Of a stretch of DNA of 64,000 bases, positions 17,467-26,038 are shown piece after piece (positions within the stretch are counted from its first letter, which is position 1; each line of letters starts with the position of its first letter). Origin of the DNA: Acinetobacter gyllenbergii CIP 110306 = MTCC 11365 (lineage in GTDB: Bacteria > Pseudomonadota > Gammaproteobacteria > Pseudomonadales > Moraxellaceae); the NCBI RefSeq assembly GCF_000413855.1, contig NZ_ATGG01000003.1:35818-99817 (forward strand). Direction: 5' to 3'. A model generated the notes under the pieces. The model had not been told where the DNA came from, did no database searches, and saw nothing but the letters and a program-made list of their open reading frames with translations. Both the position numbers and the translations under genes were made by a program.

Positions 17467-17543
17467 GGTGTTATTGGTAAAAGCATATTTTAAAAAGTTG
17501 TTCTTTATAACAACTCCCATTAATTTCAAAAGAGAAAATTGTC

Positions 17544-18392
17544 ATGGATATTGGTATTAAAGGTTTTGATCATCCAGTTATTGCTGTCAAAAGCTTACCA
17601 GAGTCTCATACTGTATATAGTAATTTAGGTTTTACCATTCCTCCTCGGGGAAGTCATATCGAGTGGGGTACAGGTAACTGGTGCATTATGTTTGAGAAAA
17701 ACTATCTTGAACATCGTGGAATTCTAGATGCTGATCGCTACACGCATGGATTAGAAAATTTCTTAGCAGAACGAGAAGGCTTGTTAGGTACAGCTTTTCG
17801 TTCAGATTTAGATAATCGTGATCTCTACAGAAATGCATTAAATGCTAGTTTAAGTCCCTCTGAACCAAGAGAACTTACTCGAAATTTCGAGCTTGAGACT
17901 GGAAAAGTCCCTGTTTCTTTTCGATTAGTGTTCTTTAATAAAGATGATGTTCCAGCCTTAATGTCTTCTTTGGTTTGTGAACATCTCACACCTGAACTAT
18001 TACGTAAACCAGAATATCTAGTTCATCCAAATACTGCTCATGATATTTTTGAAATGACTTCTGTTGTTGATTCACTTGAAGGAGTAGAGGAGCAATTAAA
18101 GAAACTTTTTGCGGAAGATAGTGTTGTCCAAGAAATGGATCAAATTAAAGTAACTTTACCTGATGGTGGTGTTCACCGCGTATTAAATCAAGCACGCGCA
18201 GAAAAAGAAGGTCTAGTCATTCAAAATGTAGTCGCTCCGTATTTAAGTAGTTGTGGCATTTCTGTGGAAAAGATAGAAATATTGAAAACTATTTTAGAGC
18301 AGAATAATGTGCCTTTTATACAGGTAGGGGCTTTGATCCGAGTTACGCCTGAAAATGCATGTGGTCTTTATTTAGATTTTGCAGAGATGTAA
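17544..18392 (+). CDS. VOC-superfamily (glyoxalase-like) protein
   Basis: A 282-residue protein of the glyoxalase/VOC superfamily, best fitting the PF13468 glyoxalase-like type. Its N-terminus is GFDHPVIAVKSLPES with the typical first-strand His (His10), followed by LGFTIPPRGSHIEWGTGNW, the usual turn of this subgroup. A second, weaker repeat occupies the C-terminal half (LPDGGVHRVL through LYLDFAEM). VOC proteins use a metal to catalyse isomerisation, C-C cleavage or epimerisation, so it probably handles a reactive pathway intermediate. The gene ends 4 bases before the flavoprotein ATG, indicating co-translation. I cannot name the substrate. Confidence 0.75.
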   Translation: MDIGIKGFDHPVIAVKSLPESHTVYSNLGFTIPPRGSHIEWGTGNWCIMFEKNYLEHRGILDADRYTHGLENFLAEREGLLGTAFRSDLDNRDLYRNALNASLSPSEPRELTRNFELETGKVPVSFRLVFFNKDDVPALMSSLVCEHLTPELLRKPEYLVHPNTAHDIFEMTSVVDSLEGVEEQLKKLFAEDSVVQEMDQIKVTLPDGGVHRVLNQARAEKEGLVIQNVVAPYLSSCGISVEKIEILKTILEQNNVPFIQVGALIRVTPENACGLYLDFAEM

Positions 18393-18396
18393 AGAA

Positions 18397-19707
18397 ATGA
18401 TAACTAGTACTACAGATTTATTGAAAGAGTCACTAATTTTGCCGAATTCTTTATGGGCAGAAACAGCAATTAAATTAATTGACAAAAAAAAGCTAGTCGA
18501 AAATTTAGAGACAGAAGTCCTGATAATTGGAAGTGGCTTTACAGGACTTTCTGCTGCGATTCATTTAGCTGAACAAGGTATTAATTCTGTAGTACTAGAT
18601 GCTTCTGAACCAGGATGGGGAGCTTCTGGCAGAAATAATGGTCAAGTCATAGCGGGATTGAAACAAGATCCAGATATTATTGAGTCTATTTACCCAGGGA
18701 AGTTGGGTAGAAAAATGGTTGATTTCAGTAGTAATGCTCCTACTGTAGTTTTTAATCTTATAAAAAAATATGGAATTAATTGCAATGCTGTTAATAAGGG
18801 ATGGATTCAACCAGCTTTTACAAAAAAAGGTGAAAAAGCTGTTTTACACAGAGCTAAAGTTTGGGAGGAGCGTGGGGTAAACACAGAAATTATAGAAGGC
18901 AATGACTTAAATAAATTGTTGGGAACTTCTAAATATCATATTGGTTGGGTTGATCCGCGTGGAGGGAGCATTCAACCTTTTAGTTATGCTAGAGGCTTAG
19001 CTAATGTCGCACAATCATTAGGTGTGAAGATATATTGTGACTCAAAAGTTCTTGAGTTAGTTAATAGAAATGGATTATGGGTTGTTAAAACCGAAAATGG
19101 GTCTGTGAAAGCTCCTAAGATAATTATTGCCACAGGTGCATATGCTGAGAACTTGGTTAAAAATTTAGATAAATCAATTGTACCTGTTCGTACTGCTCAA
19201 GTGGCGACTAAGATAATTCCAGAATCGATACGAGAATTCATTTTACCCAAAGGTCATGTTTCAAGTGATACACGTGAATTACTCACATCTTTTCGGCTAT
19301 CACCTGATGGTCGATTAGTCATGGGAGGGTCTGGAGCAACTGCAGGTTTAGATCATTCTAAAATAGTTGGTTATCTACACCAATCAGGCGAAGAACTTTT
19401 CGGGAAAAACATAAAATTAGAGTGGGATTATGCTTGGAGTGGCTATTTTGCTGTTACTACTGATCATCTTCCTCATATTCATGAGCCTCAACATAACATG
19501 TATATCTCTGTTGGATGTAATGGTCGAGGTATTGCTATTTCAACATGCTTGGGAATTGAACTTGCAAAACGGGCACTAGGGCAGCTAGTGACTGAGTTAC
19601 CAATTCCCGTAAGTAAAATAAAACCTATAGCTTTTCATGAATTTAGAAGTGTGGGTGTGAAAGTAGCAACTATTTTTAAAAGATTTCAAGATCGTTTAGA
19701 TAGCTGA
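18397..19707 (+). CDS. FAD-dependent oxidoreductase, DAO family (PuuB-like)
   Basis: A 436-residue flavoprotein of the D-amino-acid-oxidase superfamily, similar in layout to gamma-glutamylputrescine oxidase. The FAD Rossmann motif IIGSGFTGLSAAIHLAEQG lies near residues 43-61, followed by the subgroup hallmark GWGASGRNNGQV. The C-terminal FAD contact GCNGRGIAIST is present. Members oxidise C-N bonds of amines or amino acids to imines. The ATG at 18397 is preferred; an upstream in-frame TTG at 18379 overlaps the preceding gene. Its 3' end overlaps the convergent GntR gene by 22 bases. With a P5C reductase nearby, oxidation of a cyclic or side-chain amine is likely, but the substrate is inference. 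Confidence 0.85.
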   Translation: MITSTTDLLKESLILPNSLWAETAIKLIDKKKLVENLETEVLIIGSGFTGLSAAIHLAEQGINSVVLDASEPGWGASGRNNGQVIAGLKQDPDIIESIYPGKLGRKMVDFSSNAPTVVFNLIKKYGINCNAVNKGWIQPAFTKKGEKAVLHRAKVWEERGVNTEIIEGNDLNKLLGTSKYHIGWVDPRGGSIQPFSYARGLANVAQSLGVKIYCDSKVLELVNRNGLWVVKTENGSVKAPKIIIATGAYAENLVKNLDKSIVPVRTAQVATKIIPESIREFILPKGHVSSDTRELLTSFRLSPDGRLVMGGSGATAGLDHSKIVGYLHQSGEELFGKNIKLEWDYAWSGYFAVTTDHLPHIHEPQHNMYISVGCNGRGIAISTCLGIELAKRALGQLVTELPIPVSKIKPIAFHEFRSVGVKVATIFKRFQDRLDS

Positions 19708-20354
19708 TCAATATGCCTGAAGTAGGCGAGAACTTCTTTTTGGGTTTGTTCTATATGCTTTTTCAAAAGTTTAACAGCTTTATTTGTATCGGCATTTGCA
19801 CAAGCATCTAAAATTTCTTGATGTTGTTCATGAGAACGTTTATAGCCAGCAACTTGAGAAACTCTCTGCCTCAAAACTTTCCCCATTTGATTTTGGGCTG
19901 AAGAAATCATTTGCAATAAACGGGGGCGCATGGATGGAGCATAAATACAGTGATGGAATTGCATATTTAAGTCACTACGCTCTTGTTCTGTTTTTGCCTG
20001 AGAATATTGATTAAGGATTTGTTGAGCATTTTCAATATCTTTAGAAATTATATTGGGAATGGCTAGTTCTAAAGCTTTGCATTCTAAAGCTAAACGAATA
20101 TCTAACATTTCTAAATGGTCATTTACAGTAAAGACGGCAACAGTTGCCCCAATATTAGGAGTGAATTTAATGAAACCTTCACTTTCAAGACGGATTAGTG
20201 CTTCACGAACAGGGATCTTACTTAAGCCTAGACTTGTTGCAATTTCTTCTTGCCGAATTGGAGACCCTTCTGGCAAATCTCCATCCGAGATGAGTTTTTT
20301 GATAGCTAAATAAGCTTTTTGGTTTCCAGAAATGGGTTTATTTGCAGAAGGCAT
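19686..20354 (-). CDS. GntR-family regulator with FCD domain
   Basis: A 222-residue FadR-subfamily regulator. The winged helix-turn-helix lies at about residues 25-70 (SPIRQEEIATSLGLSKIPVR, then EALIRLESEGFI). The C-terminal FCD ligand domain has metal-binding-type residues: Asp in DIRLALECKALE, His in MQFHHCIYAP, and His in HEQHQEILDACANAD. FCD regulators normally repress catabolic genes and are released by a carboxylate ligand. It lies inside the island on the opposite strand, divergent from proC. Paired GTATAC sites before the symporter and porin genes are its likely operators; the 110-base proC/gntR gap holds no GTATAC, so self-regulation is not obvious. Confidence 0.88.
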   Translation of the reverse strand: MPSANKPISGNQKAYLAIKKLISDGDLPEGSPIRQEEIATSLGLSKIPVREALIRLESEGFIKFTPNIGATVAVFTVNDHLEMLDIRLALECKALELAIPNIISKDIENAQQILNQYSQAKTEQERSDLNMQFHHCIYAPSMRPRLLQMISSAQNQMGKVLRQRVSQVAGYKRSHEQHQEILDACANADTNKAVKLLKKHIEQTQKEVLAYFRHIDQLSKRS

Positions 20355-20464
20355 ATATGTCTCTAGCTAATTAATTGTGACGGCAATTATTGTAGGGATT
20401 CTATCATGATGAATAAATTAATTGTTGTGAATTGTTTTATTAAATAGATAAAGGAGAGTATTAA

Positions 20465-21253
20465 ATGAATATTCTATTTTTAGGTTATGGAAAAATGGGT
20501 CAGGCATTAGGCAATGCTTGGATAGAAAATAATCTAGTATCCAAAATTGTTGCTATTGATCCAAACATAACCGCTGATGGGGTTCGATTTTTTAATCATC
20601 AATCAGATGTACCATTACAAAATTTTGATATTGTTATCTTAGCGGTAAAGCCCAATCTAGCAAAGGAAATTCTTGAAGAATTAAAGCCTCAATTGTTTAA
20701 GAATGCTTGTATAATTTCAATAATGGCTGGGGTCACAACTGAAACATTAAAATCTATTATAAATAATGATGAAATACCTATTATTAGAGTTATGCCTAAT
20801 ACAGCTGTTTTAGCTAATGCAGGATGCTGTGTCCTATATACAGATTTTAATTTAGAGACTAATTCGAAAGATAATATTGAGAAATTATTTTTTGCAGTAG
20901 GTTATGCAATTTGGATAGATAATGAAGAGGATTTACATGGCGTTACTGCCTTAAGTGGTAGTGGACCTGCATACTTTCATTTATTTACTGAAGCCTTAGC
21001 TAATGCAGGTGAAAAATTAGGTTTGAAAAAAGAAATTGCTGAGTCGCTTGCAAAACAAACTGCATTAGGGGCAGCTTTATTACAAATTCAATCAAAAACT
21101 GATTTAGTGAAACTTAGAGAAAATGTCACTTCTCCTAATGGAACCACACATGCTGCAATACAAGTGTTTGAGGATAATTTCTTCCTGCGGGATTTAACAA
21201 ATAAAGCATTACAGGCTGCATTAAATAGGTCAATAGAGCTATCAAAAGTCTAA
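20465..21253 (+). CDS. proC: Pyrroline-5-carboxylate reductase
   Basis: A 262-residue NAD(P)H-dependent reductase of the ProC family, converting 1-pyrroline-5-carboxylate to proline. The cofactor motif is FLGYGKMGQAL at the N-terminus. VMPNTAVLANAG follows, then the family signature ALSGSGPAYFHLFTEAL around residues 161-177 and LRENVTSPNGTTHAA near residues 219-233. GGAG lies about 8 bases before the ATG. Its base composition is AT-rich like the rest of the island, and it sits with an amine oxidase-type flavoprotein. It may therefore be a second, catabolic ProC copy reducing a cyclic imine made by the pathway, rather than the housekeeping enzyme. That distinction is inference. Confidence 0.88.
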   Translation: MNILFLGYGKMGQALGNAWIENNLVSKIVAIDPNITADGVRFFNHQSDVPLQNFDIVILAVKPNLAKEILEELKPQLFKNACIISIMAGVTTETLKSIINNDEIPIIRVMPNTAVLANAGCCVLYTDFNLETNSKDNIEKLFFAVGYAIWIDNEEDLHGVTALSGSGPAYFHLFTEALANAGEKLGLKKEIAESLAKQTALGAALLQIQSKTDLVKLRENVTSPNGTTHAAIQVFEDNFFLRDLTNKALQAALNRSIELSKV

Positions 21254-21396
21254 TTTTAAAAGTTAGATGTAATTTACGCATTTAAATAAAAAATATTTAA
21301 TGATAATCCATTTTAAATATTTACTTGACCCTACAAAATTATTAAGAATCCAAATTTTTCTATAAATTTAAATGTTATGAATGAAAAACCGTAATG

Positions 21397-21422
21397 GTAT
21401 ACTATTTTATTTAATGGTATAC
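21397..21422. promoter_or_regulatory. Paired GTATAC operator before the porin gene
   Basis: Two copies of AATGGTATACT (GTATAC at 21397-21402 and 21417-21422) lie 20 bases apart, 46 bases before the porin ATG. They are identical over 11 bases to the second site before the symporter gene. The nearby GntR/FCD protein is the probable binder. Confidence 0.65.
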
Positions 21423-21467
21423 TTTTATGGGGTTCTTCAATACAGGCTAAATTGTTAAGGAATAACA

Positions 21468-22841
21468 ATGTATAAATTTAAAAAACTTATGATAGTTACT
21501 AGTGCCTGTGTCGCTACTTGCATAGCACTAAATGTAAATGCAGCTACTGATACAGAGGTCGAAGTTCTATCTAGAAAGGTGTATGAATTAGAGCAACTAG
21601 TAAATAAACTTAATCTAGAAATTGCTTCATCTAGTAGCTCGAAAAATACTCTACCAAAAGTTAACCAAACTGATTTTAAAGACCAATTTATTGTAGTAAA
21701 GAAAGATGTTGATAAATCAAGTGATCAAAGTAATCTATTGATTAATAATGATATTATGATAAAGGTGTATGGTAATCTACGATTGGATACTTCATATGAC
21801 TTCAGTGGCACTACTAATACAATTGGAAATCGTACTGGAGTAGTAGCATTGGATAAGGAAAATCCAACTAAAGGTGCATTAAATGTATCTGTAGCTACTA
21901 GTCGAATAGGTTTTGATATATCAAAACTAACAGATTTAGGTAATTTGACAGCTAAACTTGAAGCTGATTTTTGGGGAGATGGCACCTCAAATACTGATGG
22001 AAAACTCAGGATTAGGCATGCTTATGGATCTATTGGTAAATGGTTAATTGGTCAGACAACATCACCGTTTGTGAATACTGATACTTCTCCTGACTTAATA
22101 GACTTTACTGGACCTATGGGAGGAGGAACTCAACGTAATGTTCAGCTAAGATTCACTCATCCTATTAAAAATAACCAAAAAATTCTAGTAGCATTAGAAG
22201 GAGGGGATATTGATAATTTTAGTGGGAAATCTCAAAGTACTGGTGGCAGTAGATTGCCAGCAATCACCTTTAGATATGATAGCAAAATGGCAAATGATAA
22301 CGGATTAATTCAATTACATGGTATGGTTCATGAAAACAGAATATCTACAAATGAGAATAATTACAAGACAGCAATAGGATGGGGAATTGGAATAGGTGGA
22401 AAATATCAAATTACGGATAATGATTTAATTATGGCTAACTATTATCATGTTGTTGGTGATAGTCGCTATATGTTATATACAAATCAAAATAACGCTTCTT
22501 ATAGTTCTGTTGAAAAATATGACCCTAATGGAGTCTTTTTAGGCTATGATATTACCTCTAATACTTACGATACTCTACAATTGGGTTTTCAAAAAAAATG
22601 GACATCTAAATTAAAATCTACATTTTCTATTGCTGGTATAAATTTTAAAGATAAAACTCCATATGCAATCAACAACCCTATATATAATGAATCTTTATAT
22701 AATGTTGTTGCTAATTTTATATATACACCAGTTAATAATATTAATTTGGGGATGGAATATACTTATGGTCAAAGGGAAAATTTTCAGGGAGAAGAAGGAA
22801 CTATTTCAAGAGTTAATTTATTAACAAGATACAATTTTTAA
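21468..22841 (+). CDS. Outer-membrane porin (DcaP-like)
   Basis: A 457-residue outer-membrane beta-barrel protein. A signal peptide runs to about residue 25 (CIALNVNA-ATD). A short predicted coiled coil follows (VEVLSRKVYELEQLVNKLNL), then a barrel starting at KVYGNLRLDTSYDF and ending in the aromatic C-terminus TRYNF. A coiled-coil-plus-barrel layout is typical of DcaP-like trimeric porins of Acinetobacter, which admit small carboxylates. The gene is visibly AT-rich, with many AAT, ATA and TTA codons, like its island neighbours and unlike regions on either side. It has its own paired GTATAC operator and is probably induced together with the symporter to admit the pathway substrate. Confidence 0.8.
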   Translation: MYKFKKLMIVTSACVATCIALNVNAATDTEVEVLSRKVYELEQLVNKLNLEIASSSSSKNTLPKVNQTDFKDQFIVVKKDVDKSSDQSNLLINNDIMIKVYGNLRLDTSYDFSGTTNTIGNRTGVVALDKENPTKGALNVSVATSRIGFDISKLTDLGNLTAKLEADFWGDGTSNTDGKLRIRHAYGSIGKWLIGQTTSPFVNTDTSPDLIDFTGPMGGGTQRNVQLRFTHPIKNNQKILVALEGGDIDNFSGKSQSTGGSRLPAITFRYDSKMANDNGLIQLHGMVHENRISTNENNYKTAIGWGIGIGGKYQITDNDLIMANYYHVVGDSRYMLYTNQNNASYSSVEKYDPNGVFLGYDITSNTYDTLQLGFQKKWTSKLKSTFSIAGINFKDKTPYAINNPIYNESLYNVVANFIYTPVNNINLGMEYTYGQRENFQGEEGTISRVNLLTRYNF

Positions 22842-22874
22842 ATTTTTGATAATAGTAAATTAAGAACGAGCACT

Positions 22875-22973
22875 ATGTGGTGGTTATCGTATAAATATCC
22901 TGAGAGTAAAGGTGTTGAATTTCCAGCACCCCCTCAACAGAATCATGCTGTTGTTGAAGCATGGACAAAATGA
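22875..22973 (+). pseudogene. Possible small ORF or gene remnant (32 codons)
   Basis: A 32-codon reading frame (MWWLSYKYPESKG to AWTK) follows the porin in the same frame, after the porin's stop. The Pro/Gln/Asn-rich end looks more protein-like than chance, but there is no convincing ribosome binding site and I recognise no family. It may be a fragment left at the island boundary, or chance. Confidence 0.2.
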
Positions 22974-23009
22974 ATATTTTTTAATTTATTGATATTTATA
23001 AATAAAAAA

Positions 23010-23026
23010 CTGGCATCCAATTTGTA
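23010..23026 (+). promoter_or_regulatory. Sigma-54-like promoter before the flavin monooxygenase gene
   Basis: CTGGCATCCAATTTGTA matches the -24 element (TGGCA) and has TTG at the right spacing, but the -12 dinucleotide is GT instead of GC. It lies 53 bases before the monooxygenase ATG. A near-perfect sigma-54 promoter precedes the related porin operon, and a sigma-54 activator is encoded at 35603. Confidence 0.5.
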
Positions 23027-23078
23027 TTAAAGCATAGTGAAAGATGAATTATGTTGAATAACAAATGTGGAGCAGAAC

Positions 23079-24434
23079 ATGAGTAGAAAAATTCGATTAG
23101 GTGCGTTTATCCCAGCGACTGGACAGCATGTTGCCGCATGGCGACATCCTGAGTCTCAACCGAATAAAGCAGTAGATTTTGATTTTATTAAAGAACAGGT
23201 ACAGTTAGCTGAAAAAGGCTTATTTGATGCTTATTTCCTAGCTGATGGCTTAGCGGTGAATTTCGGACAAGCAGAAAAAACTGGCTATAGTGATAAAGTG
23301 GCGGGCTTTGAACCTGTCACTTTGTTTGCCGCTTTATCGACAGTAACCAAACATATTGGTTTTATTGCCACGGCCTCGACTACGTATGAAGAACCGTATC
23401 TATTGGCACGGAAGTTTGCTTCTTTAGATCACCTCAGTCACGGTCGAGCGGGCTGGAATGTGGTGACTTCCGCTTCGGAAGCGGCCGCTGCCAATTTTGG
23501 CTATGAGCAACAGATTCCGCATGCAGAACGTTATGAGCGTGCCCAAGAATATGTTGAGTTGATTAAAAAACTGTGGGATAGCTGGGAAGATGATGCTTTT
23601 ATTCACGATAAGGCATCAGGGGTGTTTTATGATCCTGAAAAAGTACATAACCCGAACCACAAAGGCAAATACTATGCGGTGAAAGGTGCGTTGAATGTAC
23701 CTCGTACACCACAAGGCTATCCTGTGATTGTGCAGGCGGGGCAGTCAGGGCCAGGGCGTGATCTCGCAGCCCATTATGCTGAAGTGATTTTCACCGCTAA
23801 TCAAAAATTGGAAGATGCACAAGAGTTCTATCGTGATGTAAAAAGCCGTTTAGCGAAATATGGACGTGCAGCTGACGAACTTTTAATTTTACCGGGCGTT
23901 TCTGCCTTTGTGGGTCGTACCGAAGAAGAAGCACGCGCTAAATACCAGCAACTCACAGATTTGATTCATCCAGAAGCAGGACTTGCTTTACTCAGTGGTC
24001 TAAGTGGCGGCTTTGATTTCTCGGGCTATGATCTGGATGGCCCATTCCCAGAGTTGAGCGAGGGGCAGGGTATGGTGAGTCGTCCTGCACTCATTGCTGA
24101 TATTGCTAAGAAAAACAATTTCAGTATTCGTCAACTGTATGAATGGGTGGCGGGGGCTCGTGGTCATTGGCAATTGATTGGTACGCCAGAACAGATTGTC
24201 GATCAATTACAGCAATGGTTTGAGAATGAAGCAGCTGATGGCTTTAATATTTTGCCTCCAAGTACACCTGCTGGCTTAAATGATTTTGTTGAGTTGATTG
24301 TGCCAGAGCTACAGCGTCGTGGCCTATTCCGTACTGAATATGAAGGCACAACCTTACGTGAAAACTTAGGTCTGGTACGTCCAGAAAATCAATATGTATT
24401 GGCGCGCCAAGCTGAAAAAAACAAAGCCAGTTAA
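23079..24434 (+). CDS. FMN-dependent monooxygenase, NtaA/SnaA/DszA (SoxA) family
   Basis: A 451-residue bacterial-luciferase-fold monooxygenase of the NtaA/SnaA/SoxA/DszA group, which uses reduced flavin to oxidise aromatic or organosulfur substrates. Family segments are clear: LGAFIPATGQHVAAWRHP at the N-terminus, FDAYFLADGLAV, RAGWNVVTSASEAAAANFG and VIVQAGQSGPGRDLAA. The ATG at 23079 follows GGAG; the upstream GTG at 23067 overlaps that site. I count no cysteine and only one methionine besides the start in the whole protein, the composition expected of enzymes made under sulfur starvation. A sigma-54-like promoter precedes it. A flavin reductase is not seen next to it. The substrate is probably an organosulfur compound. 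Confidence 0.88.
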   Translation: MSRKIRLGAFIPATGQHVAAWRHPESQPNKAVDFDFIKEQVQLAEKGLFDAYFLADGLAVNFGQAEKTGYSDKVAGFEPVTLFAALSTVTKHIGFIATASTTYEEPYLLARKFASLDHLSHGRAGWNVVTSASEAAAANFGYEQQIPHAERYERAQEYVELIKKLWDSWEDDAFIHDKASGVFYDPEKVHNPNHKGKYYAVKGALNVPRTPQGYPVIVQAGQSGPGRDLAAHYAEVIFTANQKLEDAQEFYRDVKSRLAKYGRAADELLILPGVSAFVGRTEEEARAKYQQLTDLIHPEAGLALLSGLSGGFDFSGYDLDGPFPELSEGQGMVSRPALIADIAKKNNFSIRQLYEWVAGARGHWQLIGTPEQIVDQLQQWFENEAADGFNILPPSTPAGLNDFVELIVPELQRRGLFRTEYEGTTLRENLGLVRPENQYVLARQAEKNKAS

Positions 24435-24523
24435 ATTCATGTTAAAACTGAAGCATAAATTAAACAAACAAGGGTGATCTTTAACAGTCGCTCTTGTGTC
24501 ATCACAATTGAATTGAGTGAAAA

Positions 24524-25573
24524 ATGCAATATAGAAAATTAGGTCAAACTGATATTGATGTCAGTGTGATTGCCTTAGGCACCATGACATGGGGCGAACA
24601 GAATTCTGAATCTGAAGCACATTCACAATTGGATTATGCGGTTGAACGCGGGATTAATCTGATTGATACCGCTGAAATGTATCCTGTTCCGCCTAAGCCT
24701 GAAACGCAGGGGTTAACTGAAAAATATATTGGTACATGGTTAAAGCAGTCACAGAAACGAGATCAAGTCCTGATTGCAAGTAAAGTGGTTGGCCGTTCAG
24801 GGAAACTCACTCAAGCCTCGCATTTTCGTTCAGGTCAAACCAAGCTAGATCGCGTTAATATTGAATCTGCGTTGCATGATAGTTTGCAACGTTTGCAGAC
24901 GGACTATATTGATCTCTATCAACTGCACTGGCCTGATCGTAGTACCAATCATTTCGGTGAATTGGGCTATAACCATGTTGAAGATGAAGATACCGTTCCA
25001 ATTTTGGAAACGCTGACAGTTTTGTCTGATCTGATTCGAGCAGGCAAGATCCGACATATTGGCTTATCCAATGAAACCCCATGGGGCGTGAGTCAGTTTT
25101 TAAAGTATTCCGAAACATTGGGCTTAGCGCGGGTCGTGTCAATCCAAAATCCATATAACTTATTGAACCGTAGTTTTGAAATTGGCAATGCAGAAATTGC
25201 AATCCGAGAACAGGTCGGCTTACTGGCATATTCACCTTTAGCTTTTGGTGCATTGACGGGTAAATACCTAGATGGTGCACAACCAGCAGGCGCACGCTTA
25301 ACGCGGTGGGAACGTTTTGCTCGCTATAAAGGACAAGCCTCTGAAGATGCAATCCGTCGTTATGTGGCACTGGCTAAACAATATGATTTAGATCCTGCTC
25401 AATTGGCATTGGCCTATGTGAACAGTCGCCGTTTTGTGACCAGTAATATTATTGGGGCAACCAATTTAACCCAACTGAAAACCAATATCGAGAGTATTGA
25501 TCTACAACTCTCAGATCAAGTGATTCAGGGGATTGAGCAAATTCATCAAGCACATCCTAATCCTGCACCTTAA
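24524..25573 (+). CDS. Aldo/keto reductase (Tas-like)
   Basis: A 349-residue NADPH-dependent aldo/keto reductase most like the E. coli Tas protein. The N-terminal MQYRKLGQTDIDVSVIALG and TWGEQNSESEAHSQLDYA are family hallmarks. The catalytic tetrad residues are visible: Asp in INLIDTAEMYP, Tyr in AEMYPVPP, Lys in IASKVVG and His in LYQLHWPDR. The NADPH-binding end is SNIIGATNLTQLKTNI. It starts about 90 bases after the monooxygenase and ends before a strong terminator at 25615, so the two probably form one unit. It contains no Cys and few Met. It may reduce the aldehyde released by desulfonation; that is inference. Confidence 0.88.
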   Translation: MQYRKLGQTDIDVSVIALGTMTWGEQNSESEAHSQLDYAVERGINLIDTAEMYPVPPKPETQGLTEKYIGTWLKQSQKRDQVLIASKVVGRSGKLTQASHFRSGQTKLDRVNIESALHDSLQRLQTDYIDLYQLHWPDRSTNHFGELGYNHVEDEDTVPILETLTVLSDLIRAGKIRHIGLSNETPWGVSQFLKYSETLGLARVVSIQNPYNLLNRSFEIGNAEIAIREQVGLLAYSPLAFGALTGKYLDGAQPAGARLTRWERFARYKGQASEDAIRRYVALAKQYDLDPAQLALAYVNSRRFVTSNIIGATNLTQLKTNIESIDLQLSDQVIQGIEQIHQAHPNPAP

Positions 25574-25614
25574 GGCCTAGAGCATATTCTTTAATTTAAT
25601 GTCTTTTTTTGTTC

Positions 25615-25647
25615 AAGACAGCTGAGTTAATCCAGCTGTCTTTTTTT
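25615..25647 (+). terminator. Intrinsic terminator after the aldo/keto reductase gene
   Basis: AAGACAGCTG pairs with CAGCTGTCTT across a short loop and runs directly into seven or more T residues. It ends the monooxygenase/reductase unit. The rest of the 465-base gap to the porin gene holds the sigma-54 promoter and a small TGTTG/CAACA inverted repeat near 25737, but no gene. Confidence 0.9.
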
Positions 25648-25815
25648 ATTTTGAGAGAAGCATATCGCTGCATTATTCCTATATCTAAAAATAAGAAATA
25701 AACACCTGAAAATAAGCTGTTTTGGTATAAGCAGGGTGTTGGAAAATCAACAGTGCTTCAACAGGGGAAATGGAAGTGTTTTTTTAAATAACAATAAAAA
25801 ACAATTGCTTAATAA

Positions 25816-25832
25816 TTGGCATGTTGCTTGCA
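25816..25832 (+). promoter_or_regulatory. Sigma-54 promoter of the porin/ABC-transport operon
   Basis: TTGGCATGTTGCTTGCA matches the sigma-54 consensus YTGGCACGRNNNTTGCW at all positions but one or two, with GG and GC exactly 10 bases apart. It lies about 207 bases before the porin GTG, leaving a long leader. The sigma-54 activator encoded at 35603 is the natural candidate to drive it. Confidence 0.82.
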
Positions 25833-26038
25833 AATATCTCGGTAGATGAATCAAAGATTGGTTTTATGCAGGCTGAGGAGCACAGGATGAAGATGTTGCG
25901 TTGTTGTATGGAAAGTTAATTTCTCTCTTTTTTTTTAATTTATTTGGTTGGGATTTTTTTGAAGTGTGATTGCAGATTCAGTCGCACACAGGATTTTTTG
26001 ACTCAAATTTTAGTATTTTCGTTTTAGGGGTTTTATTG

